64,000 nucleotides of DNA. Origin: Varibaculum timonense_A. Lineage in GTDB: Bacteria > Actinomycetota > Actinomycetes > Actinomycetales > Actinomycetaceae. The DNA lies in assembly GCF_027694345.1 (NCBI RefSeq), contig NZ_JAQEVU010000006.1:158298-222297 (forward strand), given 5' to 3'. The notes beneath the pieces were generated by a model. That model searched no databases and had not been told where the DNA came from. It worked only from the letters and a program-made list of their open reading frames with translations. This document shows positions 18,748 to 26,296 of the stretch, one piece after another. A program made the position numbers and the translations under genes. Each line of letters opens with the position of its first letter. The first letter of the stretch is position 1.

Positions 18748-19054
18748 CGTTTGAAGCATAGTAGGTTAGTTCCGGGCTGTGTTGATACGGTTAGCGTCGT
18801 TGTTAAAGGCTTGTCACCGGATTTGGCCTATTCCTTATAGGGGTGTTTGTCTGACGCTCGCTGTTCGCCGGTCTCTAGCTCGCCCTTAACTGGTTTAAGT
18901 CGCTCAGATCAATGGCAGTGAGCTGTTCTTAACATTTTCGGGTTAAAACCCGGAAATTTGTTGCATCACCCAAGGTCGCTAGGGGATACTTGCGTAAGTA
19001 AATACAAAAGTCTTTATTGGTTGAAAATATCGCGTCGAACAGCATTGGGGAATC
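18699..19054 (+). other. tRNA-Arg terminator and upstream region of the Zmp-like gene
   Basis: This 356-base region has no gene. Directly after the tRNA, CCCCGTC (18702-18708) pairs with GATGGGG (18727-18733) ahead of TTTT, a plausible terminator. The segment 18691-18747 is repeated imperfectly at 23445-23499. Closer to 19055 the sequence is AT-rich (TACAAAAGTCTTTATTGG) and could hold the promoter of the surface protease, but no clear -35/-10 pair stands out. Confidence 0.5.
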
Positions 19055-22000
19055 ATGAGGGATTATTATGTTCCATTCCGTGGAAAACTCGCGCAGAGCC
19101 TATCTAAACTATTGGCTTTAGCCTTAGCAACCGTCTTAACGCTCACCATTACGGGTTCGGTGGCTGTCTCCCGTGCTTATGCCGCAGACGCTTTAGGAGC
19201 GCAACAGGTTCAGCAAGTGGTAGATCAGGTTCTCGCTGACCTCCAGAAAGTTGGTTTTCGCGATAAAGCCATCAGGGACAAACTTGCAAAGACCCGTTTT
19301 ACATTGGCTGAAAAGCTTGGTAAAAAGACAGAGATTTGGAAGGACAATAAAGATAAGTACCCTACCCTTAACGATGTCCCGGATGAGGTAGTACTCCAGG
19401 CGCTCCAAGAAGAGTACTTACTCGCTTCCGATATGGAGGGCGCATTCAACCAAATCAAAAAGGATTTACCAACAATCCTCCCGCTAATGATAAAAGCAGA
19501 TTCCCAGGTAGCTGCTGCGGGGAAGAATAAAGACGTCACCTACTATGTAAACGCGATTAAAAACGATACTGCTGGTTTCCTGATTGGCGCTGCCTATCTG
19601 CAACGTAACTATGGTTTCAACATAAAAGAGGGCGCTACGGTTGCTCGCCAGCTGATGACGCAAAATAATGCTTTCGGGAAAGAATACGCTCCCCTGGATA
19701 TAGTCAAAGCTATTGGGCAGCAGAGCGCCGACCAGCGCAAAATGTTGTCTACTCCTAAACTGTTTAAAGATGTTTTAGGTGGGAAGATAGCTGACCAAAC
19801 CGATTTAGAGACTTTCCTAAATGACCAGGTAGCCAAGACCGGTAAAAACCCTGCTGATTGGTTTTGGAAAACCTCTAAAGCAGTAATTTATGAAAAGAAG
19901 TCGAAAGAAAACCCAACTGCTCCCTATCGGGTATTCGACAAGCTCAAGGAGGAACCCAACGGTCAGGCAGAGCTACTTGCCCTATTGAACGTGTCAGAAA
20001 ACTCTCTGTATGTGGCTTCGACAGTGGAGTCCATCATGTACGGTCTGACCGACACCTATGTAAATCGAGCACTCAAAGATGCTAATCCAGATGCCTATAG
20101 GAAAGAACTAGAGGCTTTTGACAACAAGGTTGAATACGCCGCTGAACGTCAAGCCGACTATTTGGATTTTTGGTATCGCCTAGCAAAAGAGGATAAACAA
20201 CGCGCACAACTTGTGGGTAACCGCCGCGTATGGGACAACCAGCAGATTAAGAATCCGAATGAGACTTCTGCTGCAAAACGGTGGTCGCCTAAACAGGGTG
20301 CTGGGGTTGCCAGCGGAGTTAAAGAGTTTATGACCCCGTTAGGCTACTATTTTACTTTCACGCAGGCAGATGGAGTGGCCGACATTAATAGCGGGCAGAT
20401 TCACTACTGGTTAGCCAATGGTCTAGATGATCGCGGGCTGACCACCTATGCTCACGAACACACGCACCAAATGGCGAATCAAGTTCATTTTGCCGGATAT
20501 GGTCAGCGCTCCGGGGCGAGTGCCGAACTGATTACTCGGGGTGTGTTCGAGCCTTGGCATCAGAACGATCCCACTGATAAAGGGGCAAACTTCGACCTCA
20601 ACCAGATTTTTGATCGCAGCGATCAAAACCCTTACGGCAATAAAACCCCTGATCGTTTCCAGACAGCCGATGATTTGAAAACCTATTACGGCAACCAGAT
20701 GGATTTAATCTATACCCTGGATTATTTAGAAGCTGAGGTAGCTTTATCCAAAGACGATGCCACCAAAGCAAAGCTATTCAATAAAGCCACCTTGTCCGGC
20801 AAAGATGAAAAGAAAGATGAAAAGTTTGAAAATATCAGTGTCGATGAGGCTAAGAATCTTAAAACAATCAATGACCTGGTAGATATGAATGCGGTTGCCT
20901 ATCGACTCATGGTTGATGGGCAGAAAGTAACCGGTACCGCTAAATATAACGGCTACTATGCGATTCCCCTGTTTACCCCGATTTATGGAGCACCCCATAA
21001 TCCTAACGGTATGAGCGGAGATATCCACACTAAGCGCCTAAGCTGGGAAATGCTTTCGGCATACGGCTACTACGAGGGTATGGTTCCCTACCTGTCTAAT
21101 CAGCTAAAACCAGACAACGTTGCGCAAAATACTCAGTTTAGCGACGACGTGATTATTTCAAAGGTGAGTGGCGGTAAATACCGCACTATGGCGGATTTCA
21201 AAAAAGCTCAATATGCCGAGCGGATCGCTAAGAAAGATAACCTAAAACCAATCACTATTGATTGGGAGGGAAAGACCCAGCAGATCACCACCTACGCTCA
21301 ACTTAAAGAGCTGATGGATGCTGCTGTGGAGGACGACCTTAAAAATAATCGTCTGCAGCCATCTGGCTGGTACAACAAACTGCCCACGCAAACAAAGGTG
21401 GAACGGTTAAAGAGCGCAATTTTCTTAGCGTATAAAACTAACACCAATCAGTTTGCTACCAACATCTATAAAGACGCACCCAAGACCTACACGGTCAGTT
21501 ACCGCTTTAACGATTTCGACGCCCTCCCCGAGGACGTGAAAAAGCTGCTACCAACCCCGCAATCCGATATTGCTGCTGGTAGCACAGTGACCCTGTCCCA
21601 ACCCGGGAAGAAGCAGGTGGTGACCGATAAGGGGATTTATGACTTCAAGGGCTGGGAACCTAAGACAATCACGAATATAGCTAAAGACGAAACCGTCACG
21701 GGTACCTGGACTTTTACTGCCTATGTGATCCCGAAAGCCCCCAGCAGTCGCGATGACGACTTTGCCCAAGGCGGGAATGAATATATCGGCAGCTACACCT
21801 TACCTGAGGTAGAGGGCGTTGAATACCTGGTTGACGGGAAAGTAGTGACCGGAACAGTAAATGTCAGTCCCAATCAGGCTGATGTAAATGCTCCGGTGAC
21901 GGTTATCGTAACCGCCAGGGCAAAGGATGGTTATAGCCTTAAACCCTCCGCTACGTCCTCGTGGGAATTTAAGTTTACCCGCGTGAGTGACAAAGACCGG

Positions 22001-23044
22001 TACCACCCGTTCGCTGACCCGATTTCCCTAACCGTGGGAGATGCTCTTCCGCAGCTTAAAGACGTGGTTAAATTCCCGGATACTCCCGGTCAGATGCCTA
22101 CCGATTTAGATAAAGTGAAGTTCGCTTGGAAAGCGCCGACACCTAGCACGGACAAAGTCGGTAATATCAGGGGAACCATCACTGTTACTTATGCAGATGG
22201 CAGCAGTGAAGAAATCACCGTGGATATTAGCGTTAATGCTAAACCCTTGACCAAGGTAAAGATTCCGCAGACCCCTGAGGTGAACGATCCTTGCAATAAA
22301 TGGATGGCTAATGGGAAAACAGAGCCGAATGCAACTTGGATTAAACCAAACGATACCCAGCAGGTCACTTGGGAAATCAACCAAGCAAAAGAGCTGATAG
22401 CTAAGACTAAAGACGGCTATGTTTTCGAAAATAACACTAGCGCCCACAACTTTGGGGTAGCGAAGGACTCGGGCGACTTCTGCTGGGAAGATTTGGGTCC
22501 AGCTGAGACTGTTCCCGATAAAGATGTCTATACTCCACAAGCCGATCCAATCACGGTTAAAAAAGGTGAGAAACTGCCGGAACTAAGTAAGGTAATTACG
22601 TTTAAAGGGCAGGCTCCAACCGATTTAACTAAAGTCAAGTTTGCGTGGAAAGGGAATGCGCCCAGTACCGAGGAAGCAGGAGAGCTTTCGGCAGTGGTCA
22701 CCGTTACTTATGAAGATGGCAGCAGTGAAGAAATTACGGTGAAAGTGATAGTAAAGGCTGACGAGCAACCAGGTACCGATCCGACTGAACCTGGTACGAA
22801 ACCAGGTGGAGATATGCCTGGAACCACCCCTAACCCTGGTACCGGTAAACCGGAAACTAAACCTGCGGGTGAGGGTGCTTCCTCGCCTAAACCGGGTCAG
22901 AGCGCTCCGGCAACGGCAGGGAAGAAACCGGCATTATCTAATACCGGTTCTGTGGGTCTGGCCGCGTTAGCGCTTCTCGCTTCCCTCAGCACCGCTGGCG
23001 CGTTCCTGCTTAGCCGTAGACGCAAATCTGTGCACAGGCGGTAA
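19055..23044 (+). CDS. sortase-anchored Zmp-like zinc metalloprotease with SHIRT-like and Rib-like domains
   Basis: A 1329-residue surface protein. It has a long signal peptide (about 1-43, cut near AYA), then a helical N-terminal region. The zinc site is H467-E-H-T-H471, with a likely third ligand Glu491, giving the HExxH-(about 20)-E spacing of the ZmpA/B/C-IgA1 protease (M26-like) group. After it come a SHIRT-like domain (about 810-890) and two Rib-like repeats (about 979-1060 and 1155-1235, both ending in DGSSEEITV). A Pro/Gly/Thr-rich stalk and a wall-sorting signal follow: L1294-SNTG, a hydrophobic helix and the RRRKSVHRR tail. It probably cleaves host proteins at the cell surface; the substrate is unknown. 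It is a single gene, flanked by imperfect direct repeats. Confidence 0.85.
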   Translation: MRDYYVPFRGKLAQSLSKLLALALATVLTLTITGSVAVSRAYAADALGAQQVQQVVDQVLADLQKVGFRDKAIRDKLAKTRFTLAEKLGKKTEIWKDNKDKYPTLNDVPDEVVLQALQEEYLLASDMEGAFNQIKKDLPTILPLMIKADSQVAAAGKNKDVTYYVNAIKNDTAGFLIGAAYLQRNYGFNIKEGATVARQLMTQNNAFGKEYAPLDIVKAIGQQSADQRKMLSTPKLFKDVLGGKIADQTDLETFLNDQVAKTGKNPADWFWKTSKAVIYEKKSKENPTAPYRVFDKLKEEPNGQAELLALLNVSENSLYVASTVESIMYGLTDTYVNRALKDANPDAYRKELEAFDNKVEYAAERQADYLDFWYRLAKEDKQRAQLVGNRRVWDNQQIKNPNETSAAKRWSPKQGAGVASGVKEFMTPLGYYFTFTQADGVADINSGQIHYWLANGLDDRGLTTYAHEHTHQMANQVHFAGYGQRSGASAELITRGVFEPWHQNDPTDKGANFDLNQIFDRSDQNPYGNKTPDRFQTADDLKTYYGNQMDLIYTLDYLEAEVALSKDDATKAKLFNKATLSGKDEKKDEKFENISVDEAKNLKTINDLVDMNAVAYRLMVDGQKVTGTAKYNGYYAIPLFTPIYGAPHNPNGMSGDIHTKRLSWEMLSAYGYYEGMVPYLSNQLKPDNVAQNTQFSDDVIISKVSGGKYRTMADFKKAQYAERIAKKDNLKPITIDWEGKTQQITTYAQLKELMDAAVEDDLKNNRLQPSGWYNKLPTQTKVERLKSAIFLAYKTNTNQFATNIYKDAPKTYTVSYRFNDFDALPEDVKKLLPTPQSDIAAGSTVTLSQPGKKQVVTDKGIYDFKGWEPKTITNIAKDETVTGTWTFTAYVIPKAPSSRDDDFAQGGNEYIGSYTLPEVEGVEYLVDGKVVTGTVNVSPNQADVNAPVTVIVTARAKDGYSLKPSATSSWEFKFTRVSDKDRYHPFADPISLTVGDALPQLKDVVKFPDTPGQMPTDLDKVKFAWKAPTPSTDKVGNIRGTITVTYADGSSEEITVDISVNAKPLTKVKIPQTPEVNDPCNKWMANGKTEPNATWIKPNDTQQVTWEINQAKELIAKTKDGYVFENNTSAHNFGVAKDSGDFCWEDLGPAETVPDKDVYTPQADPITVKKGEKLPELSKVITFKGQAPTDLTKVKFAWKGNAPSTEEAGELSAVVTVTYEDGSSEEITVKVIVKADEQPGTDPTEPGTKPGGDMPGTTPNPGTGKPETKPAGEGASSPKPGQSAPATAGKKPALSNTGSVGLAALALLASLSTAGAFLLSRRRKSVHRR

Positions 23045-23248
23045 GCAGCCGCGCTGCGCTTCGGGATTGGGGAGTTTATTCCTTAGGTGAAAGGTGAATT
23101 CCCCCGTCCAGGTTGATATTCCGCGGTGATGGGTTTTCCAATTCCCCGAATGAGGATGTCGTGACGCCTTTGCCGGTTGCCTCGCCATCTCTCATAAGCG
23201 GAGTCGCAACTAGAGAGCTACTGTTCTTCTCTTCCTCAGGTTATAAAG

Positions 23249-23280
23249 CGTGTGCCTCCTAGATTTCTAGGAGGCACACG
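23249..23280. terminator. strong hairpin after the Zmp-like gene
   Basis: A perfect 15-bp inverted repeat (CGTGTGCCTCCTAGA at 23249-23263 against 23266-23280) around TT. It lies about 200 bases after the protease stop and has no U-run, so termination is possible but not certain. Confidence 0.5.
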
Positions 23281-23444
23281 GAGTATGTATATGCAACCCA
23301 ACGGTGCATTTTTACCGGGAAAGTGACTGTAAATCACAGCCGGACAGATGGGTGCTGGCCGGTTAGACCAAGGCCACCTGCTATCCAATTTTCGGGCATG
23401 TACGTTCTAAAAGTCAACACACCGGCGTACCTTACGTATAGGTA

Positions 23445-23499
23445 GCGCGTCAAACCTCGTCCTCGTCGCAATCCAGCGGTGACGGGGTTTTTCAATTCC
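23445..23499 (+). repeat. direct repeat of tRNA-Arg 3' end and terminator (copy 2)
   Basis: The sequence matches 18691-18747 with a handful of substitutions, including the terminator hairpin (CCTCGTC against GACGGGG, then TTTTT). Bases before 23445 do not resemble a tRNA, so only the 3' end and terminator are duplicated. It marks the right side of the segment carrying the Zmp-like gene. Confidence 0.6.
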
Positions 23500-23614
23500 T
23501 AAAGCACGCCCCAAGCCTGGTTTGATAAATAAAAACACCATAAACAATAAATTAAATCTCCTGTATTTTTATTTATTTATTCATAAAATATTTTAGAGAA
23601 AGGGGTGGATACAG

Positions 23615-23989
23615 ATGGCAACCAACACCGTTAACGTCAATTTCAAACTAAAGGCAGACGATAAACGTTTGATGGAAAGTGCCTGCCGGGAACTTGGGCT
23701 TTCAATGAGTGCAGCGTTCACGATTTTTGCAAAAAAAGTTGGTCGTGAGCGTCGGATACCGTTCGAGGTTTCGGCTGACCCCTTTTACTCAGAGGAGAAT
23801 CTTTCCCGCCTCAAGAAAGCGATTGACGAGGTCGAAGCAGGTAGAAAGCAGCTCGTTCCGCACGATCTGATCGAAGAATGTAATCATGCAAATCGTGTGG
23901 AGCGAGGAGGGGTGGGAGGATTACCTCACTTGGCAGACTCGCGACAAAAAGACGTTACGTCGAATAAATCGACTTATCACGGATATTAA
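23615..23989 (+). CDS. RelB/DinJ-family antitoxin
   Basis: A 124-residue frame. Its first about 90 residues look like a RelB/DinJ antitoxin: a ribbon-helix-helix N-terminus (NVNFKLKADDKRLMESACRELGLSMSAAFTIFAKK) followed by a toxin-wrapping helix (LSRLKKAIDEVEAG). It has a strong AGAAAGGGGTGG site and an ATG start. Family members usually stop at about 85-100 residues, near LIEE. Here the frame runs on 35 residues through the toxin gene in another frame, and the natural stop may have been lost by a small change near 23880. The N-terminal part is intact, so it may still bind DNA and toxin. Confidence 0.8.
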   Translation: MATNTVNVNFKLKADDKRLMESACRELGLSMSAAFTIFAKKVGRERRIPFEVSADPFYSEENLSRLKKAIDEVEAGRKQLVPHDLIEECNHANRVERGGVGGLPHLADSRQKDVTSNKSTYHGY

Positions 23990-24148
23990 GCGTAACGGGT
24001 ACGACTGCATCGGAAAGCCTGAACCGCTCAAGGGTGATTTATGGGTTTCTGGAGTGTCCGCATCGATGAGAAAAATCGAATCGTATTTAGAATCAAGAAC
24101 TCTCAACTCGAAATTTGGCAGTGCGGCTCCCATTACCGCGATAAATAA
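23886..24148 (+). pseudogene. YoeB-family mRNA interferase toxin, frameshifted
   Basis: The first half (MQIVWSEEGWEDYLTWQ..KKTLRRINRLITDIKR..GKPEPLKGDL) is a clear YoeB/Txe toxin. At about 24041 the frame breaks. The continuation lies one frame over from 24041 (GFWSVRIDEKNRIVFRI, then QCGSHYRDK, stop at 24146-24148) and contains the conserved RID.KNR and C-terminal SHYR residues. Together they make about an 87-residue YoeB. A single base is missing near 24042; an extra base there would restore a Ser-Gly codon pair in the family pattern. As read, the toxin is inactive. A sequencing error is possible. Confidence 0.85.
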
Positions 24149-24172
24149 GATTCTTGGAGTAAGGAAATCAGC

Positions 24173-24412
24173 ATGCAACAAGACAGAGAATCTGAGTTCA
24201 TTCCCACAGAGACTTCACCGGCCTCGATTGACGAACTGATGAACGAGTTTGAACTCTCTGACGCTGAAATTGAACAGCGCGCTCAGGAATATGAAACAGA
24301 GAATTGGAGCCTGGGTCATGAGCGTATATATGCTGGCTCCCAAGGTAGGTGGCGAATATTTCATGCTATGACCCCTCCTACCAAAGCCTTTCTTAAAGAA
24401 CTAGGGATGTAA
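24173..24412 (+). CDS. small acidic protein of unknown function
   Basis: A 79-residue frame with ATG 7 bases after AAGGAA. I do not recognise the family. Residues 18-45 are acidic and helical (IDELMNEFELSDAEIEQRAQEYE). A motif YETENWSLG recalls the Y.xG.W/F segment in the N-termini of some small antitoxins and is partly shared with the next gene (YAQGTFPEG). The C-terminal part is short and basic-aromatic (GRWRIFHAM). It lies directly between the broken YoeB gene and the next RHH-like gene, with 9 bases to the latter, so the pair is likely one operon. Confidence 0.5.
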   Translation: MQQDRESEFIPTETSPASIDELMNEFELSDAEIEQRAQEYETENWSLGHERIYAGSQGRWRIFHAMTPPTKAFLKELGM

Positions 24413-24421
24413 GGAACAATG

Positions 24422-24703
24422 ATGAGCGCTTTTGCTGCCATAGACGGACAAATAATAACCGATGAGAAGCTAAATGATTGGGAGCGGGGTTACGCACAAG
24501 GAACATTTCCGGAAGGCGAAAGAAATCTGAGTCAGGTCATCCACGGCTCTCCCCGCTCTTTAAGCAGCGAGGGGAGTGAAACTCTATCGGTAAAAATTCC
24601 GGTAGCCATGAAAAGAGCGTTGATTGCGACAGCAAGAGAGCAGCAACTCACTACCAGTGAACTGGTTCGCATTACGCTTGCCAAATCACTTGCCCGAGCA
24701 TAA
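24422..24703 (+). CDS. ribbon-helix-helix-like small protein, possible antitoxin
   Basis: About 93 residues from the ATG at 24422, preceded by AGGA at 24412-24415; an ATG directly before it at 24419 is an alternative. The N-terminal half contains WERGYAQGTFPEG. The C-terminal half (SVKIPVAMKRALIATAREQQLTTSELVRITLAKSLA) has the beta-strand plus two-helix pattern of a CopG-like ribbon-helix-helix. Such proteins are often antitoxins or small regulators. No toxin partner can be assigned; the upstream 79-residue protein is the only neighbour on the strand. Confidence 0.55.
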   Translation: MSAFAAIDGQIITDEKLNDWERGYAQGTFPEGERNLSQVIHGSPRSLSSEGSETLSVKIPVAMKRALIATAREQQLTTSELVRITLAKSLARA

Positions 24704-24727
24704 TGCTCATCCCTGCCGCGAATAATG

Positions 24728-24976
24728 TTACTTGTTAAAAATCTCGGATAAACCAATTTTTACGGCTTCATCGGCGCTGAGGGATTGTTCGGCTACCTGA
24801 CGCACTAGGTCGCGGGTTCTAGGGTCAGTCACCGGCATATCGGCAAGATTCATCGCAGCGTCAGCGAATGCTATCGCAGCTTCTACCGGGGTAGGGTAGT
24901 TCGCGACCTCAGCGTACGGGGTCAGCTGATCTTCCTGACCGTGTTCCGGATGGGGTTCTTGGTCTTGTGGAGGCAT
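24728..24976 (-). CDS. VbhA-like antitoxin candidate
   Basis: An 82-residue protein. After an acidic/Gln-rich N-terminus, residues 25-82 (YPTPVEAAIAFADAAMNLAD, then PVTDPRTRDLVRQVAEQSLSADEAVKIGL) resemble the compact helical antitoxins that inhibit Fic AMP-transferases (VbhA group). The family's Ser-x-x-x-Glu-Gly inhibitory motif is not clear in this one. It starts 49 bases after the stop of the other VbhA-like gene on the same strand. No Fic protein is in the window. Confidence 0.5.
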   Translation of the reverse strand: MPPQDQEPHPEHGQEDQLTPYAEVANYPTPVEAAIAFADAAMNLADMPVTDPRTRDLVRQVAEQSLSADEAVKIGLSEIFNK

Positions 24977-25025
24977 ATTTTCTGGTACCTAAATCTCTGA
25001 CCAGGGCGTTGGTGGTTTGCATCTA

Positions 25026-25214
25026 TCACTTGGTTGGGCTCACTGACTCTCTTTTCATAATCCGATTCTTAGTACGTTCAACCAATTCGTCAGCGTTTAT
25101 AGTTTCCTTAATATATTCGTTGGCATCATCGATGAAATCAGAGGATACTGCCTGGCCTTCGAGCTCGGCAGAATGGATGGCTCTGGTAACGTTTCTGCGT
25201 CTGGTTAGCTGCAT
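25026..25214 (-). CDS. VbhA-like Fic antitoxin
   Basis: A 62-residue protein whose length and pattern match the VbhA antitoxin family: RRRNVTRAIHSAELEGQAVS, then DDANEYIKETINADELVERTK. The SAELEG segment carries the Ser-x-x-x-Glu-Gly inhibitory motif whose Glu blocks the Fic ATP site in class I pairs. A GGGGAT site lies just before the ATG. In known systems the antitoxin gene directly precedes a fic gene; here a second VbhA-like gene follows instead and no Fic toxin is present. Confidence 0.7.
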   Translation of the reverse strand: MQLTRRRNVTRAIHSAELEGQAVSSDFIDDANEYIKETINADELVERTKNRIMKRESVSPTK

Positions 25215-25283
25215 GACTTATCCCCATTTCCCGATGGATACTGCCGAACTAATTATAGTGTCTACCAGGGGTTACTGTTAGTT

Positions 25284-25444
25284 TTATGCGTATTTACTCT
25301 TGGTATGAGGACGGAAAAGGCTAATCCCCGCGCAACACCCTAACGGACTTAGCTGAAGTGGGATAGGGGGCGAGACGATTAGCATGGCTTTGCCGACGAT
25401 TTGGTCTTCGGAGACGGTGCCGATGGCTTTAGTGCGGGAATCTG
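25284..25444 (-). pseudogene. remnant resembling signal peptidase I C-terminus
   Basis: Read on the minus strand from 25444, the frame gives PDSRTKAIGTVSEDQIVGKA followed by MLIVSPP and ends at a TAA (25286-25284). The pattern DSR..G.V..DQIVGKA..IV.PP is the C-terminal signature of bacterial signal peptidase I. No start and no N-terminal catalytic Ser/Lys half are present, because the frame ends where the plus-strand fragment begins. It is a decayed fragment, with the family assigned only by eye. Confidence 0.55.
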
Positions 25445-25588
25445 GCGATTGCCGATAGCGCCGGCAACCAGCAGTTTGCGTCTTTCAAAAATCTGCCAGA
25501 CGGTTCCAAAGTGGTGTTTACTTATATTTCCGGACGCGAATATCGCTACCAGCTAGCGACCGTGGAAACAGTGCCTAGCAAAAAGTAA
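25442..25588 (+). pseudogene. remnant of a possible sortase-like gene
   Basis: The frame from 25442 reads LAIADSAGNQQFASFKNLPD, then GSKVVFTYISGREYRYQLATVETV and stops at a TAA. The F..L..L.dG..V.FTY..GREY.Y pattern recalls the middle of class C/D/E sortases. There is no start codon, no catalytic His or Cys, and a stop just upstream at 25430. It abuts the signal-peptidase-like remnant on the other strand. The family call is tentative. Confidence 0.35.
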
Positions 25589-25719
25589 TCCGCTATTTCC
25601 CGGCATCGGGAAAGATGGGACGCAGCAATCTTTACCCCCAACTTTTCTCGCCGCGGGCTCTTTTATAAACGCGGCAACGAGCCGGAAGTCTGTGGGTGAG
25701 GAAACTTACAGCATAAATA

Positions 25720-25927
25720 GGGGAGCTAACTTTCATTTACCTGCGATTCTAAACTAAACTAAGAGAGTTGCATTCCGCCCTGGAATGCCGCGGCAGAGAC
25801 CTGTGCGCTGCAAAAGCAGAGCATTTTGAGTCTGCCACTTTCGCGGTTACCTGGGGAGCCGGCATAGCCGGGCAACAGGAAGAAACAACCTAAGGGGTGT
25901 GTTGCATCCCGATTTTAGGAGAACACG
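25720..25927 (+). promoter_or_regulatory. rplN operon leader
   Basis: A leader of about 200 bases upstream of rplN. It includes repeated CTAAACTAAACTAAG (a possible -10 region near 25749-25763), a perfect hairpin GCATTCC-GCCCT-GGAATGC (25770-25788), a second pairing region around GCCGGCATAGCCGGGC (25859-25874), and TTTTAGGAGAA, a strong ribosome binding site right before the ATG. Such a structured leader could support autogenous control, but nothing proves it. Confidence 0.4.
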
Positions 25928-26296
25928 ATGATTCAACAAGAGTCGCGACTAAAGGTCGCTGACAACACGGGTGCAAAGGAACTACTTTGTATTCGCGTGT
26001 TGGGCGGCTCCGGGCGGCGTTTTGCAGGTATCGGTGACACCATTGTTGCCACTGTTAAAGACGCTATCCCCGGCGGCAATGTCAAGAAAGGCGAAGTTGT
26101 TAAAGCGGTAATCGTGCGCACTCGTAAAGAGCGTCGCCGCCAGGATGGTTCCTACATCCGCTTTGATGAAAACGCCGCAGTTATTATCCAGCCCAGTGGT
26201 GAACCGCGCGGAACCCGTATTTTCGGGCCGATCGGGCGTGAACTTCGCGACAAGAAGTTCATGCGCATTATCTCGCTGGCTCCGGAGGTGCTGTAA
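25928..26296 (+). CDS. rplN: large ribosomal subunit protein uL14
   Basis: A 122-residue L14. MIQQESRLKVADNTGAKELLCIRVLGGSGRRFAGIGD is the family's canonical N-terminus and the C-terminus ends KFMRIISLAPEVL. It binds 23S rRNA near the subunit interface. A strong AGGAG site precedes the ATG. It is the first gene of a tightly packed spc-type operon, and rplX overlaps its last base. Confidence 0.97.
   Translation: MIQQESRLKVADNTGAKELLCIRVLGGSGRRFAGIGDTIVATVKDAIPGGNVKKGEVVKAVIVRTRKERRRQDGSYIRFDENAAVIIQPSGEPRGTRIFGPIGRELRDKKFMRIISLAPEVL

Larger units (their letters stand above)
23045..23614. other. gene-free region between the Zmp-like gene and the RelB/YoeB module
   Basis: This 570-base stretch has no convincing gene. 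It holds a degenerate third copy of the tRNA-terminator-like sequence (about 23095-23150), a perfect palindromic hairpin (23249-23280), a segment at 23281-23444 in which I see nothing recognisable, and the second full copy of the tRNA-end repeat (23445-23499). From 23520 to 23600 the sequence is very AT-rich and probably carries the promoter of the RelB-like gene. Confidence 0.6.
25215..25927. other. 713-base region with decayed gene fragments and the rplN leader
   Basis: No intact gene is visible. The 25284-25444 segment reads on the minus strand like a signal peptidase I C-terminus, and 25442-25588 reads on the plus strand like a sortase-type fragment (separate entries). From about 25720 to 25927 lies the rplN leader, with hairpin GCATTCC/GGAATGC. 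The 25589-25720 stretch shows nothing recognisable. rpsQ and the rest of the S10 operon, often upstream of rplN, are absent. Confidence 0.6.
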
